64,000 nt of DNA, taken from positions 6,593,001 through 6,657,000 of the forward strand of contig NW_022881614.1 in NCBI RefSeq assembly GCF_003369915.1, given 5' to 3'. A program made the position numbers and the translations under genes. Below the pieces are notes generated by a model, which was given only the letters and a program-made list of their open reading frames with translations, was not told the origin of the DNA and ran no database searches. Shown in pieces: positions 41,037 through 52,942 of this stretch. How positions within the stretch are numbered: position 1 is the first letter of the stretch; each line of letters opens with the position of its first letter. The DNA is from Drosophila miranda (Eukaryota > Arthropoda > Insecta > Diptera > Drosophilidae).

Positions 41037-41981
41037 TTATACCCGATACTCAAAATGAGTATTGGAGTATATTAGATTTGTGGTAAAAGTGGATGTGTGT
41101 AACGTCCAGAAGGAATCGTTTCCGACCCCATAAAGTATATATATTCTTGATCAGCAACAATAGCCGAGTCGATTGGGCCCTGTCTGTCTGTCCGTCTGTC
41201 CGTCCGTCCGTCTGTCAGTCCCCTTCAGCGCCTAGTGCTCAAAGACTATAAGAGCTAGAGCAACGATGTTTTGGATCTAGACTTCTGTGATATGTCACTG
41301 CTACAAAAATATTTCAAAGCTTCGCCCCGCCCACTTCCGCCCCAGTTCATAGTTCATAGTTCATAGTTCATAGCATAGGCGGCTTTGCTTAGAGTAAAAC
41401 ATTAGCGCCTAGATCTCAGAGACTACAAAAGCTAGAGCAACCAAATTTGGTATCCACACTCCTAATATATCGGACCGAGACGAGTTTGTTCCAAAATTTC
41501 GCCACACCCCCATCCGCCCCGCAAAGGACGAAAATCTGGGGATATTCAAAAATCTCAGAGACTATTAAGGCTAGAGTAACCAAATTTGGTATCCGCACTT
41601 CTGTTAGATCTTACTATAAAACGTGTATCTCAAAATTTCGCCCCACCCCCTTCCGCCCACACAAAGAACGAAAATTTGTTGCATCCACAATATTGCACAT
41701 TCGAGAAAACTAAAAACGCAGAATCATAGATAATGACCATATCTATCAGATTGCTGAATCTGGATCAGATCAGATCATTTGTATAGCCAATAGGAACAAA
41801 TCAATTTGCAGTGGCTACGCAGCTACGTCACGCTCAGACTGATTTTCTGTCTCTCTCGCACGCACTCTTTGTCGTGTCATTTAATATTAGCAGCGTCTGC
41901 CGGAGGAGAGCCATACTGACTTAGTATCGGGTATAACTGTAGAGTTGCGGTGTCCGCAGCAACTCACAACGTTCCCCCTCG
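41037..41981. mobile_element. ISY/SGM-like Helitron, copy 2
   Basis: Same insertion point in gag as copy 1. It has four TTCATAG heptamers and CAGCTACGTCACG where copies 1 and 4 have CAGCGCCCGACGTCACG. Confidence 0.8.
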
Positions 41982-43073
41982 TTTGAAGCTTAAGTCAACG
42001 GAATTATGCGAGAAAATGAAAGGGTTAGCTACCGCTTGTCAGAATGAGTCGTCAGACTGTGACTACTACATGCTCGTGGTAAAGCAAGAGCAAGTCGAGA
42101 AGTTGATCAGCAAATTTGAGATGTTTCACGGCGAGCTTGAGGAATTGGATCGAAGCGAAATTCACAGTGGTTTGTGTGACATTTTTGAGTCACTTGCAAG
42201 CTCGCTGAAGGCGGCGATTATGAGGGAAATGGCTAAGAGTAGCGGCCGCATGCCGTTTCATTCTACCTTGGCTGGAGGAAATACTACGGTTGAGTTTGCC
42301 GGCTCGCAATTTCTACCTCACCGTAGACAAGTACCATCCCTGCCTCCTATACAATTGCCGACGTTTAGCGGCGGGTATGCGAACTGGACGGACTTTTATT
42401 CAATGTTTGCCACCATCATCGACAGCCATCCGGACTTAACAAACATAGAAAAGCTCCAGCTTTTGCGTTCCTGTCTGCGGGATTCGGCGACTTTGAGACT
42501 GTTCGGTCGCTGGAAATCTCAGATGGCAATTATGCTGTGGCATTAGATTTGTTGGAAAACAGATTCAATAATCGGCGATTGGTCTTTCAGGCACACATCA
42601 ATGAGATCTTGGCGCTCCAGGCTGTGGAACCTGGGTCAGTGGTCATGCTTCGGGAGCTTTCAGACAAGTTCAATTCACATATGCGCGCGCTCCAGGGTTT
42701 GGGCATCACTGAGCAGATCGCAGGATGCATCGTCGTGCAGGAAATTCTCCGAAAACTGGATCCAGCGAGCCAAGAGAAGTGGGAGGAACGATTCAACGAC
42801 CCCGCATTCGCAAACTTAATTCCGTCGTGGGAATCTATGGCCTCGTTCTTGGAGCAGCGATGCAGATCATTGGAGACGATGGACTTTTCTATGGCAAGCT
42901 ATGCGTTGAGCAATCAGGTGGGCAGAAGTAGAAAGCATAATAATTCTAGGTCCACATTGGTTACAACGAACCAAACCGTAGCACGCTGCGCGCTGTGCAA
43001 CGATGGTGCTCACGAGGTCCAGCACTGCCAGAAGTTTAAAGCGCTGACGAACACAATAATCGCCTTTATGTAG
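41982..43073 (+). pseudogene. Unit 2 BEL gag
   Basis: Gag from LKLKSTELCEKM, shifted at the same 4-base change as unit 1. It continues from 42537 to CQKFKAL and then runs into inverted sequence, ending TNTIIAFM. Confidence 0.8.
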
Positions 43074-44150
43074 TCGACGGAAATGCTGCACAAAGTGTGC
43101 TTCACAATCTAGCTCTTCTTTGGTAGACTTTATTATTGGTTCGATGCAATTTTCTACCTCCCAAAACCTCCGAAGAAGCACCTCAAGCCGATCCTCTGGA
43201 CTATTATCCTCAGCAGCTACGGCCCGAGCGCGATAGACCATCAACGAGGAACCTTTTAAACGCGAACAACTTCCAGACACGAGCCATCCCAAGCGCGTTT
43301 TCTGAATTGAAGGCAATCCTGGCAGTAGCTTGACAGCAGATTGACGCGCTGCGGCTTATAAAACTCCGGATCAGCTAGTGGTATGTTAGATGGAATGTTC
43401 CAGTTTTGAGTGTCAATTCCAAAGCTTGGCTGTCGATCGGTTATGCTAGAGGCTACAATGGCAGTGATGAGAGTTGAGTAATCCGATGAGCGAGAGTGCA
43501 GGCTAACGTTGACCGAAAATCCATCCGTGACGAAGCTAGAGAAGCTATTCCCGAGACTGCAGTCGATGATTTCATTTTTCGAAGCTGAAGCTGATTCGCG
43601 AAACGAGAAGTTATTAGATGCAACTGGGAGCCGGAATCCAGCAACGCTCGGCAGGGAACTAAAACTCCGGAACGATTTTTGACTAAGACCGTGGCCGTGA
43701 CAAGTAAAACAACACCATTCCTGAGATCTTGGGCAATAAGGGCAGACGAGGTAGCCGCTGAAGTAGAGGGCGCAGTGGTATGCTCGGACGGCGTAGACTC
43801 AGACAGTGCAGACTGAGATGGAGTATACGGCGCTGATTTCCCTTGGACTGCGGTATCTTCAGGGCTACCAAAATTAAGGAGGGTATGGTGTCTACCCCCG
43901 CAGGTACGACAGTTGCTCGAGGTGCACTGAAGTAATCGATGCCCTGTTCTGAGACAATTTATACACAACGAAAGCCGCTTGGCTTCTTTATGGCGATTTG
44001 TGCGGGACAGCGCTTTAAACTTCTGGCAGTGCTGGACCTCGTGAGCACCATCGTTGCACAGCGCGCAGCGTGCTACGGTTTGGTTCGTTGTAACCAATGT
44101 GGACCTAGAATTATTATGCTTTCTACTTCTGCCCACCTGATTGCTCAACG
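43047..44150 (-). pseudogene. Unit 2 inverted gag-protease-RT segment
   Basis: Read on the minus strand it encodes SNQVGRSRKHNNSR, the CALCNDGAHEVQHC and CINCLRTGHRLLQC knuckles, the LLDSGSQLHLITSRFA protease and, further on, the RT N-terminal LPSIQKTRLGWLVSG. Its end duplicates 42904-43046 in reverse (44008-44150), forming a 143-bp inverted repeat about 1 kb apart. Confidence 0.85.
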
Positions 44151-44529
44151 AGCAGATGGCGTTTCCAGTTGGAGCTGAAATCCTTCGCCGTGACTTCTAC
44201 GTGGATGACTTGATATCTGGAGCCAGCTCGCAGGAGGATGCTATCCGGATTAGGGAGCAAACTACTGGAATTTTGTCTAGAGGTCAGTTCATATTAAGGA
44301 AATGGTGTTCGAACGTCCCTGCTGTGCTGGATGGAGTTCCGGAAGAGGACAAGGAAGCATTTTTGAAGTTCGACGATGGCAGCCATGTGACTAAAACTTT
44401 AGGACTTGCGTGGGATCCGGTTTCTGATCTACTATTATTTTCGTTCTCGGCCCTTCAATCTTCTTTGAATTCCTGCAGGCGCTCTGTTTTGTCATCCATA
44501 GCGCGATTCTACGATCCTCTCGGACTCGG
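44151..44529 (+). pseudogene. Unit 2 BEL RT C-terminal fragment
   Basis: Encodes QMAFPVGAEILRRD, the catalytic FYVDDLISGA, and continues to SSIARFYDPLGL at the unit end. It follows directly on inverted sequence. Confidence 0.85.
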
Positions 44530-44712
44530 ATGTACATTTCGTACATAGCTGTTCGCTTGCTGGGCTCGGTTCTTGTCGTCTATTGCTCGTGTTACTCTTT
44601 GCGATCATCTTCCCGCTAGAGACGTTGGTCTTTCTGCTAACGCTGCCGCTACCATGGAAATTAATGCTGCTAACGAAATTCCAATGACCAGTGAGCAAAA
44701 CAGGGTGTCTTT

Positions 44713-45665
44713 TTATACCCGATACTCAAAATGAGTATTGGAGTATATTAGATTTGTGGTAAAAGTGGATGTGTGTAACGTCCAGAAGGAATCGTTTCCG
44801 ACCCCATAAAGTATATATATTCTTGATCAGCAACAATAGCCGAGTCGATTGGGCCCTGTCTGTCTGTCCGTCTGTCCGTCTGTCCGTCCGTCCGTCTGTC
44901 CGTCCCCTTCAGCGCCTAGTGCTCAAAGACTATAAGAGCTAGAGCAACGATGTTTTGGATCTAGACTTCTGTGATATGTCACTGCTACAAAAATATTTCA
45001 AAGCTTCGCCCCGCCCACTTCCGCCCCAGTTCATAGTTCATAGTTCATAGTTCATAGCATAGGCGGCTTTGCTTAGAGTAAAACATTAGCGCCTAGAGCT
45101 CAGAGACTACAAAAGCTAGAGCAACCAAATTTGGTATCCACACTCCTAATATATCGGACCGAGACGAGTTTGTTCCAAAATTTCGCCACACCCCCATCCG
45201 CCCCGCAAAGGACGAAAATCTGGGGATATTCAAAAATCTCAGAGACTATTAAGGCTAGAGTAACCAAATTTGGTATCCGCACTTCTGTTAGATCTTACTA
45301 TAAAACGTGTATCTCAAAATTTTGCCCCACCCCCTTCCGCCCACACAAAAAACGAAAATCTGTTGCATCCACAATATTGCACATTCGAGAAAACTAAAAA
45401 CGCAGAATCATAGATAATGACCATATCTATCAGATTGCTGAATCTGGATCAGATCAGATCATTTGTATAGCCAATAGGAACAAATCAATTTGCAGTGGCT
45501 ACGCAGCTACGTCACGCTCAGACTGATTTTCTGTCTCTCTCGCACGCACTCTTTGTCGTGTCGTTTAATATTAGCAGCGTCTCCCGGAGGAGAGCCATAC
45601 TGACTTAGTATCGGGTATAACTGTAGAGTTGCGGTGTCCGCAGCAACTCACAACGTTCCCCCTCG
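44713..45665. mobile_element. ISY/SGM-like Helitron, copy 3
   Basis: Same gag insertion point and the same CAGCTACGTCACG variant as copy 2, with four TTCATAG heptamers. Confidence 0.8.
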
Positions 45666-46757
45666 TTTGAAGCTTAAGTCAACGGAATTATGCGAGAAAA
45701 TGAAAGGGTTAGCTACCGCTTGTCAGAATGAGTCGTCAGACTGTGACTACTACATGCTCGTGGTAAAGCAAGAGCAAGTCGAGAAGTTGATCAGCAAATT
45801 TGAGATGTTTCACGGCGAGCTTGAGGAATTGGATCGAAGCGAAATTCACAGTGGTTTGTGTGACATTTTTGAGTCACTTGCAAGCTCGCTGAAGGCGGCG
45901 ATTATGAGGGAAATGGCTAAGAGTAGCGGCCGCATGCCGTTTCATTCTACCTTGGCTGGAGGAAATACTACGGTTGAGTTTGCCGGCTCGCAATTTCTAC
46001 CTCACCGTAGACAAGTACCATCCCTGCCTCCTATACAATTGCCGACGTTTAGCGGCGGGTATGCGAACTGGACGGACTTTTATTCAATGTTTGCCACCAT
46101 CATCGACAGCCATCCGGACTTAACAAACATAGAAAAGCTCCAGCTTTTGCGTTCCTGTCTGCGGGATTCGGCGACTTGGAGACTGTTCGGTCGCTGGAAA
46201 TCTCAGATGGCAATTATGCTGTGGCATTAGATTTGTTGGAAAACAGATTCAATAATCGGCGATTGGTCTTTCAGGCACACATCAATGAGATCTTGGCGCT
46301 CCAGGCTGTGGAACCTGGGTCAGTGGTCATGCTTCGGGAGCTTTCAGACAAGTTCAATTCACATATGCGCGCGCTCCAGGGTTTGGGCATCACTGAGCAG
46401 ATCGCAGGATGCATCGTCGTGCAGGAAATTCTCCGAAAACTGGATCCAGCGAGCCAAGAGAAGTGGGAGGAACGATTCAACGACCCCGCATTCGCAAACT
46501 TAATTCCGTCGTGGGAATCTATGGCCTCGTTCTTGGAGCAGCGATGCAGATCATTGGAGACGATGGACTTTTCTATGGCAAGCTATGCGTTGAGCAATCA
46601 GGTGGGCAGAAGTAGAAAGCATAATAATTCTAGGTCCACATTGGTTACAACGAACCAAACCGTAGCACGCTGCGCGCTGTGCAACGATGGTGCTCACGAG
46701 GTCCAGCACTGCCAGAAGTTTAAAGCGCTGACGAACACAATAATCGCCTTTATGTAG
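45666..46757 (+). pseudogene. Unit 3 BEL gag
   Basis: Same as unit 2 gag, with the 4-base frameshift modified (DSATWRLF). It ends TNTIIAFM at the inversion junction. Confidence 0.8.
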
Positions 46758-47834
46758 TCGACGGAAATGCTGCACAAAGTGTGCTTCACAATCTAGCTCT
46801 TCTTTGGTAGACTTTATTATTGGTTCGATGCAATTTCCTACCTCCCAAAACCTCCGAAGAAGCACCTCAAGCCGATCCTCTGGACTATTATCCTCAGCAG
46901 CTACGGCCCGAGCGCGATAGACCATCAACGAGGAACCTTTTAAACGCGAACAACTTCCAGACACGAGCCATCCCAAGCGCGTTTTCTGAATTGAAGGCAA
47001 TCCTGGCAGTAGCTTGACAGCAGATTGACGCGCTGCGGCTTATAAAACTCCGGATCAGCTAGTGGTATGTTAGATGGAATGTTCCAGTTTTGAGTGTCAA
47101 TTCCAAAGCTTGGCTGTCGATCGGTTATGCTAGAGGCTACAATGGCAGTGATGAGAGTTGAGTAATCCGATGAGCGAGAGTGCAGGCTAACGTTGACCGA
47201 AAATCCATCCGTGACGAAGCTAGAGAAGCTATTCCCGAGACTGCAGTCGATGATTTCATTTTTCGAAGCTGAAGCTGATTCGCGAAACGAGAAGTTATTA
47301 GATGCAACTGGGAGCCGGAATCCAGCAACGCTCGGCAGGGAACTAAAACTCCGGAACGATTTTTGACTAAGACCGTGGCCGTGACAAGTAAAACAACACC
47401 ATTCCTGAGATCTTGGGCAATAAGGGCAGACGAGGTAGCCGCTGAAGTAGAGGGCGCAGTGGTATGCTCGGACGGCGTAGACTCAGACAGTGCAGACTGA
47501 GATGGAGTATACGGCGCTGATTTCCCTTGGACTGCGGTATCTTCAGGGCTACCAAAATGAAGGAGGGTATGGTGTCTACCCCCGCAGGTACGACAGTTGC
47601 TCGAGGTGCACTGAAGTAATCGATGCCCTGTTCTGAGACAATTTATACACAACGAAAGCCGCTTGGCTTCTTTATGGCGATTTGTGGGGGACAGCGCTTT
47701 AAACTTCTGGCAGTGCTGGACCTCGTGAGCACCATCGTTGCACAGCGCGCAGCGTGCTACGGTTTGGTTCGTTGTAACCAATGTGGACCTAGAATTATTA
47801 TGCTTTCTACTTCTGCCCACCTGATTGCTCAACG
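46731..47834 (-). pseudogene. Unit 3 inverted gag-protease-RT segment
   Basis: Minus-strand knuckles, protease and RT start as in unit 2, bounded by the same two junctions. Confidence 0.85.
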
Positions 47835-48213
47835 AGCAGATGGCGTTTCCAGTTGGAGCTGAAATCCTTCGCCGTGACTTCTACGTGGATGACTTGATAT
47901 CTGGAGCCAGCTCGCAGGAGGAGGCTATCCGGATTAGGGAGCAAACTACTGGAATTTTGTCTAGAGGTCAGTTCATATTGAGGAAATGGTGTTCGAACGT
48001 CCCTGCTGTGCTGGATGGAGTTCCGGAAGAGGACAAGGAAGCATTTTTGAAGTTCGACGATGGCAGCCATGTGACTAAAACTTTAGGACTTGCGTGGGAT
48101 CCGGTTTCTGATCTACTATTATTTTCGTTCTCGGCCCTTCAATCTTCTTTGAATTCCTGCAGGCGCTCTGTTTTGTCATCCATAGCGCGATTCTACGATC
48201 CTCTCGGACTCGG
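47835..48213 (+). pseudogene. Unit 3 BEL RT C-terminal fragment
   Basis: The FYVDDLISGA catalytic box through SSIARFYDPLGL, ending at the unit boundary. Confidence 0.85.
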
Positions 48214-49360
48214 ATGCACATTTCGTACATAGCTGTTCGCTTGCTGGGCTCGGTTCTTGTCGTCTATTGCTCGTGTTACTCTTTGCGATCATCTTCCCGC
48301 TAGAGATGTTGGTCTTTCTGCTAACGCTGCCGCTACCATGGAAATTAATGCTGCTAACGAAATTCCAATGACCAGTGAGCAAAACAGGGTGTCTTTTTAT
48401 ACCCGATACTCAAAATGAGTATTGGAGTATATTAGATTTGTGGTAAAAGTGGATGTGTGTAACGTCCAGAAGGAATCGTTTCCGACCCCATAAAGTATAT
48501 ATATTCTTGATCAGCAACAATAGCCGAGTCGATTGGGCCCTGTCTGTCTGTCCGTCTGTCCGTCCGTCCGTCTGTCCGTCCCCTTCAGCGCCTAGTGCTC
48601 AAAGACTATAAGAGCTAGAGCAACGATGTTTTGGATCCAGACTTCTGTGATATGTCACTGCTACAAAAATATTTCAAAGCTTCGCCCCGCCCACTTCCGC
48701 CCCAGTTCATAGTTCATAGTTCATAGTTCATAGTTCATAGTTCATAGCATAGGCGGCTTTGCTTAGAGTAAAACATTAGCGCCTAGATCTCAGAGACTAC
48801 AAAAGCTAGAGCAACCAAATTTGGTATCCACACTCCTAATATATCGGACCGAGACGAGTTTGTTCCAAAATTTCGCCACACCCCCTTCCGCCCCCGCAAA
48901 GGACGAAAATCTGGGGATATTCAAAAATCTCAGAGACTATTAAGGCTAGAGTAACCAAATTTGGTATCCGCACTCCTGTTAGATCTTACTGTAAAACGTG
49001 TATCTCAAAATTTCGCCCACCGCCTTCCGCCCACACAAAGGACGAAAATCTGTTGCATCCACATTATTGCACATTCGAGAAAACTAAAAGCGCAGAATCA
49101 TAGATAATGACCATATCTATCAGATTGCTGAATCTGGATCAGATCAGATCATTTTTATAGCCAATAGGAACAAATCAATTTGCATTGGCTACGCAGCGCC
49201 CGACGTCACGCTCAGACTGATTTTCTGTCTCTCTCGCACGCACTTTTTGTCGTGTCGTTTAATATTAGCGGCGTCTGCCGCAGGAGAGCCATACTGACTA
49301 AGTATCGGGTATAACTGTAGAGTTACGGTGTCCGCAGCAACTCACAACGTTCCCCCTCGT
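48214..49360 (+). repeat. Tandem array unit 4 (partial, 1147 bp)
   Basis: BEL leader, gag start (MEINAANEIPMTSEQNRVSF) and a complete Helitron. It is then cut at 49360, where element B internal sequence begins, so no gag follows the Helitron. Confidence 0.88.
48397..49359. mobile_element. ISY/SGM-like Helitron, copy 4
   Basis: The most diverged copy. It shares the longer CAGCGCCCGACGTCACG form with copy 1, has six TTCATAG heptamers and several private changes. Confidence 0.8.
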
Positions 49361-49612
49361 TTTCTAGATATAGATTTGGAAATTAGCCATTGCCAAGGTT
49401 ACTGACCACATAAACATACCATAGACCAATTTAGATTTCATTGAGGTTATATTCCGGCGACAAGAGAAAGCGTATATCGGACGGAGTCAAGCTCGAAAAG
49501 GACAAATATTGGGTATTTAGGATAATTTTGTAGAATTTATTGAAGCTTTGGTCCTATAATTAGGGATTTCCACATTTAGTGATCAGAACTCGTATTACTG
49601 GGTTACCTTAAC

Positions 49613-51096
49613 ATGTCACCAGTACAACGTACCCCAGGGGGCAAGGCGTCGGGTGACGTGGACGCCCAGATCTGTTGTATATGTCAAGAAGCCATAAGAA
49701 GAAGTCAACTAATATGTACTGCATCTTGTGGGCACAGGTATCATGATACTTGCATGAAAGAATTCGTGAAAAATAACAGAAATTGCCCCGTATGTAGGGC
49801 GGAGTTGAATCCGGAGGAACTTTCGTTTGATGAGAATACTCTAGCAGCCGAATTACCACCCGACATGGGTTCGGGTATAGTGCCGTTAGAAGGGGGATCC
49901 AACCCGGAGTCAAACGCTTCAGAGAGAGGACTTCAAAAGTCAAGAGGGGCTAGGCCTAAACAGGGACGGGGAACTACATCGCGCAGAGGGATGCATACTA
50001 GGTTGCAGTCTCAACAATTTCGGGATAATTCTTTGGGCAGTATCAGCCATAGGTCGGGCGAAGGAGATATGTCGGAAAGAACCCTTAGGGTTATACAAGC
50101 CCTGATAAAAGGTGAGCAGAAAGATATGATGGTGGAACTAAGTTCATTCGTTAAGAATTTGATCGAAGAAAATCTACGCGGACAATTAGGTAGGATGACT
50201 ATAGCTTCAGATAGCACGCCTGTGCAAGCGACAAGGCAAAATCGCGAGCCTAATATAACAGGAAACTCGTTGTCTTCAGAAAATGAAAGGGAAAGGGGAT
50301 TACCACATCCAAATGTCTCTAACAGGGCAATAGCTCCTGGGAAGGCCGCTAATATCTTAGCCAGTTGGCGACTAAAGTTTGACGGATCCAAAGACGATTA
50401 CGAATTACTCTGTGACAATATGCATCTGCTTTTCTCGTCTAAAGCCAGCGATTGGTTTTGGAACTTCCATAGAAAGAACCCACAGTTTTCTTGTCAAACT
50501 TTTTCTGCCTCATTTAGACAACGATTCGATGATGCTAAAGATGATTTCGACTTGTGGGAGTTGATTAGAAAACGCCGTCAGAGAGAGGGTGAATCGTTTG
50601 ACGATTACCAGACGGCCGTCGAAGAATTAGTGTCCAGGCTCTCACACGAGGTTAGCGAAAATAAGTTAGTAGACATTTTTTAAAACGTAACGCAAAAACG
50701 GCCCTCAGATATGAACTCTTGCATCTCAAAATCAGCGATCGAACTGGCCTGAGAGAAGAAGTTCGCAAGCATGAAAACTTCGGTAAAGACAACCATAACC
50801 CTTTTTCACGACGTAAATTCATCAAACCGAATATAGCAGAAATACTTACGGACAATGAAGATATGGAGGAAGAAGACGTTTCGCAGGTTTATCGTAAGAA
50901 ACTGGTATGCTGGAACTGCGACCAGGAAGGGCATCGTTTTGAAGATTGTTTAGGAGAAAGGCGAATTTTCTGCTATGGGTGTGGTGCTAAGGATATTTAT
51001 AAACCTCGATGCGTCAAATGTAACCCATCGAAAAACTTGAAACGGGATGTACCGACCGGAGCCCAGTCAGTACATCCGACCAAGAACAGCAACTAA
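49613..51096 (+). pseudogene. Element B copy 1 RING-Gag
   Basis: ATG 49613 opens a fused RING-H2/Gag frame of 356 codons. The RING ligands are C21, C24, C39, H41, H44, C47, C58 and C61 (CCIC, CGHRYHDTC, CPVC). The capsid-like region follows (ILASWRLKFDGSKD, SSKASDWFWNFHRKNPQ, LWELIRKRRQREGESFDDYQ). Compared with copy 2, 63 bases (21 residues) are missing after GSKD. Two extra T bases near 50680 shift the frame, giving a stop after VDIF. The nucleocapsid part (50719-51096) remains open downstream with CWNCDQEGHRFEDC and CYGCGAKDIYKPRC. RING may give Gag ubiquitin-ligase activity; this is inferred from the fold only. Confidence 0.88.
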
Positions 51097-51157
51097 ACGA
51101 AAGTAAACAAACTACCTTAAGAGGGCTTTCCGAAGGGTAGTTGACGTAAAACCGGAT

Positions 51158-52942
51158 ATGATACTACACCAAATTTGTACAGGTATGGATGTAGCGACTC
51201 AAACGATAGAGAGCAAAGAGTTAGATTCAGAAAATGTGAATACGTGGTTTAAATTGATAGTTAAGCCCAAACGATCGACGGTCCGGAGACGAGCGTTCTG
51301 GAAAAAGGTCCAATCTGTTCGAAAACGTTTAGTCTCAGCAGTTATTCTGAGTTCAGATAACCGATTGTACACGGAGGTAATGATCGAAGGGCAAACTTAT
51401 AAGGCTTTGCTGGATTCAGGAGCAACCATTAGTTGTTTGGGTGGGAGAGCAGCAACCTTTTTAGCACATCACCCACAATCTCAGAAGTGTTTGGGAACCA
51501 TACGCACTGCCAGCAACGAAGCTTGTACCGTAGTGTCCAAATTGGTGGTCCCGATTGAATTCCGTAAAATAGTTAAGGAAGTAGAGTTCTTTATCATACC
51601 AGATTTAAAGCAAGATGTTTATTTAGGAGTTGACTTTTGGAAAGACTTCGGTCTTCTATCCCAATTATTGACCCGAGAAGGAACTGTGAGCTGTTTGGAG
51701 AATAGAGACGACACGATTATGAAGGAAACGCCTAAAATGCATTCCCTAAATGAAGAACAAAGGAACCAATTAGAGGCGGTAATAAGAACCTTCCCGTCAT
51801 ATGAATGCGACGGACTAGGTCGTACACACCTAATACAACATTCTATGGTAGTCAATGCCGAAGTACCCGTCAAACAACGACATTGGCCCATTTCCCCCGC
51901 GAAAGAGAAAGTGATGTTCGAAGAAGTAGAGAAGATGATTAAGCTGGGCGTGATAGAACCTTCAAATAGTCCATGGAGTAGCAATTGCGTCCTAGTAAAG
52001 AAAGGGAACAAGAATAGGTTATGCCTTGATTCTCGAGAGATCAACAAATATACCCGAAAAGATGCATACCCCCTTCCCCATATAGATGGGATACTCAGTC
52101 GATTGCCACCTGCCAAATACATAACGGGACTCGATATGAAGCATGCTTATTGGCAAATTCCCCTAGAGGAGTCTTCACGCCAATACACCGCGTTTACCAT
52201 ACCTAACCGACCGCTGTATCAATACAAAGTTATGCCTTTTGGTCTAACCAATGCCTCACAAACCCTCTGTCGTTTAATGGACAAGGTAATACCTGCTAAC
52301 TTGCGTACGAGAGTGTTTGTTTACCTCGATGACTTACTAATTTTATCAGACGATTTCGAATCCCATTTAATGTTACTGAGAGAAGTTGCAGTACACTTAC
52401 GAAAGGCTAATCTTACGATAAACATTGCCAAGTCGCACTTTTGCATGCGTGAGATTAAGTATCTGGGGTTCATCATTGGATACGGACAGGTAAAGACGGA
52501 TCCGAGTAAAATTGAAGCTATTAAAGAATTCCCCGTTCCCAAGACGGTAAAACAATTGCGACGATTCCTTGGTCTTGCTGGGTGGTACCGTCGTTTCGTC
52601 GACAATTATGCAACGGTAAGTTGCGCCCTCACAGAACTATTAAAGAAACCGAAAGCGTATGCGTGGAACCCTTTGGCCAATCAGGCATTTGAAAAACTTA
52701 AACAGTGCCTGACGTCAGCTCCCATTTTGTCTACTCCTGATTTCTCAAAACCCTTTTTGCTGTTATGTGATGCTAGTACTGTAGGAATTGGTTGTGTGTT
52801 AGCTCAGAAAAACGAAGAAGGAGAAGAATTACCCGTAGCATTCATGTTCGAGAAGCTATCTAAAGCTCAGAAAAACTACTCAGTCACGGAATTAGAATGT
52901 TTAGCGGTGATAAAGGAATTAAAAAGTTTCGTGCTTATGTAG
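51158..52942 (+). pseudogene. Element B copy 1 pol: protease, RT, RNase H start
   Basis: 594 codons with a protease ALLDSGATISCLGG, the RT (SPWSSNCVLVKK, GLDMKHAYWQIPLEE, VMPFGLTNASQTL, catalytic FVYLDDLLIL) and the RNase H start LLLCDASTVGIGCVLAQK. Q is replaced by H in the otherwise usual MKQAYWQIP. The frame ends at a shift near 52915 (LAVIKELKSFVLM), a lesion also present in copy 2. Confidence 0.9.

Larger units (their letters stand above)
40854..44529 (+). repeat. Tandem array unit 2 (3676 bp, internally inverted)
   Basis: Same start and end as unit 1, but the order changes at 43046: the segment equivalent to unit 1 39917-38774 follows in reverse (43047-44150), after which the unit resumes at the equivalent of 40476. 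About 0.56 kb is missing, as is a ~46-bp piece inside the inverted part (near 43332). Unit 3 shares both changes. Confidence 0.9.
44530..48213 (+). repeat. Tandem array unit 3 (3684 bp, internally inverted)
   Basis: Near-identical to unit 2, including the inversion (46731 to about 47834), the deletions and the Helitron variant. It differs by scattered point changes, for example GACTTGG instead of GACTTTG near 46175. It is the sister copy of unit 2. Confidence 0.9.

Noticed and set aside
51619..52122. 167-codon minus-strand ORF in element B pol (also 59292-59795)
   Set aside because: Antisense to the conserved protease/RT frame and without recognisable features.
52890..52930. Programmed -1 frameshift between the two pol parts of element B
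   Set aside because: The site (ATAAAGGAATTAAAAAG) is not a standard slippery heptamer, lies within RNase H rather than between gag and pol, and element A is continuous there; a shared one-base deletion is simpler.
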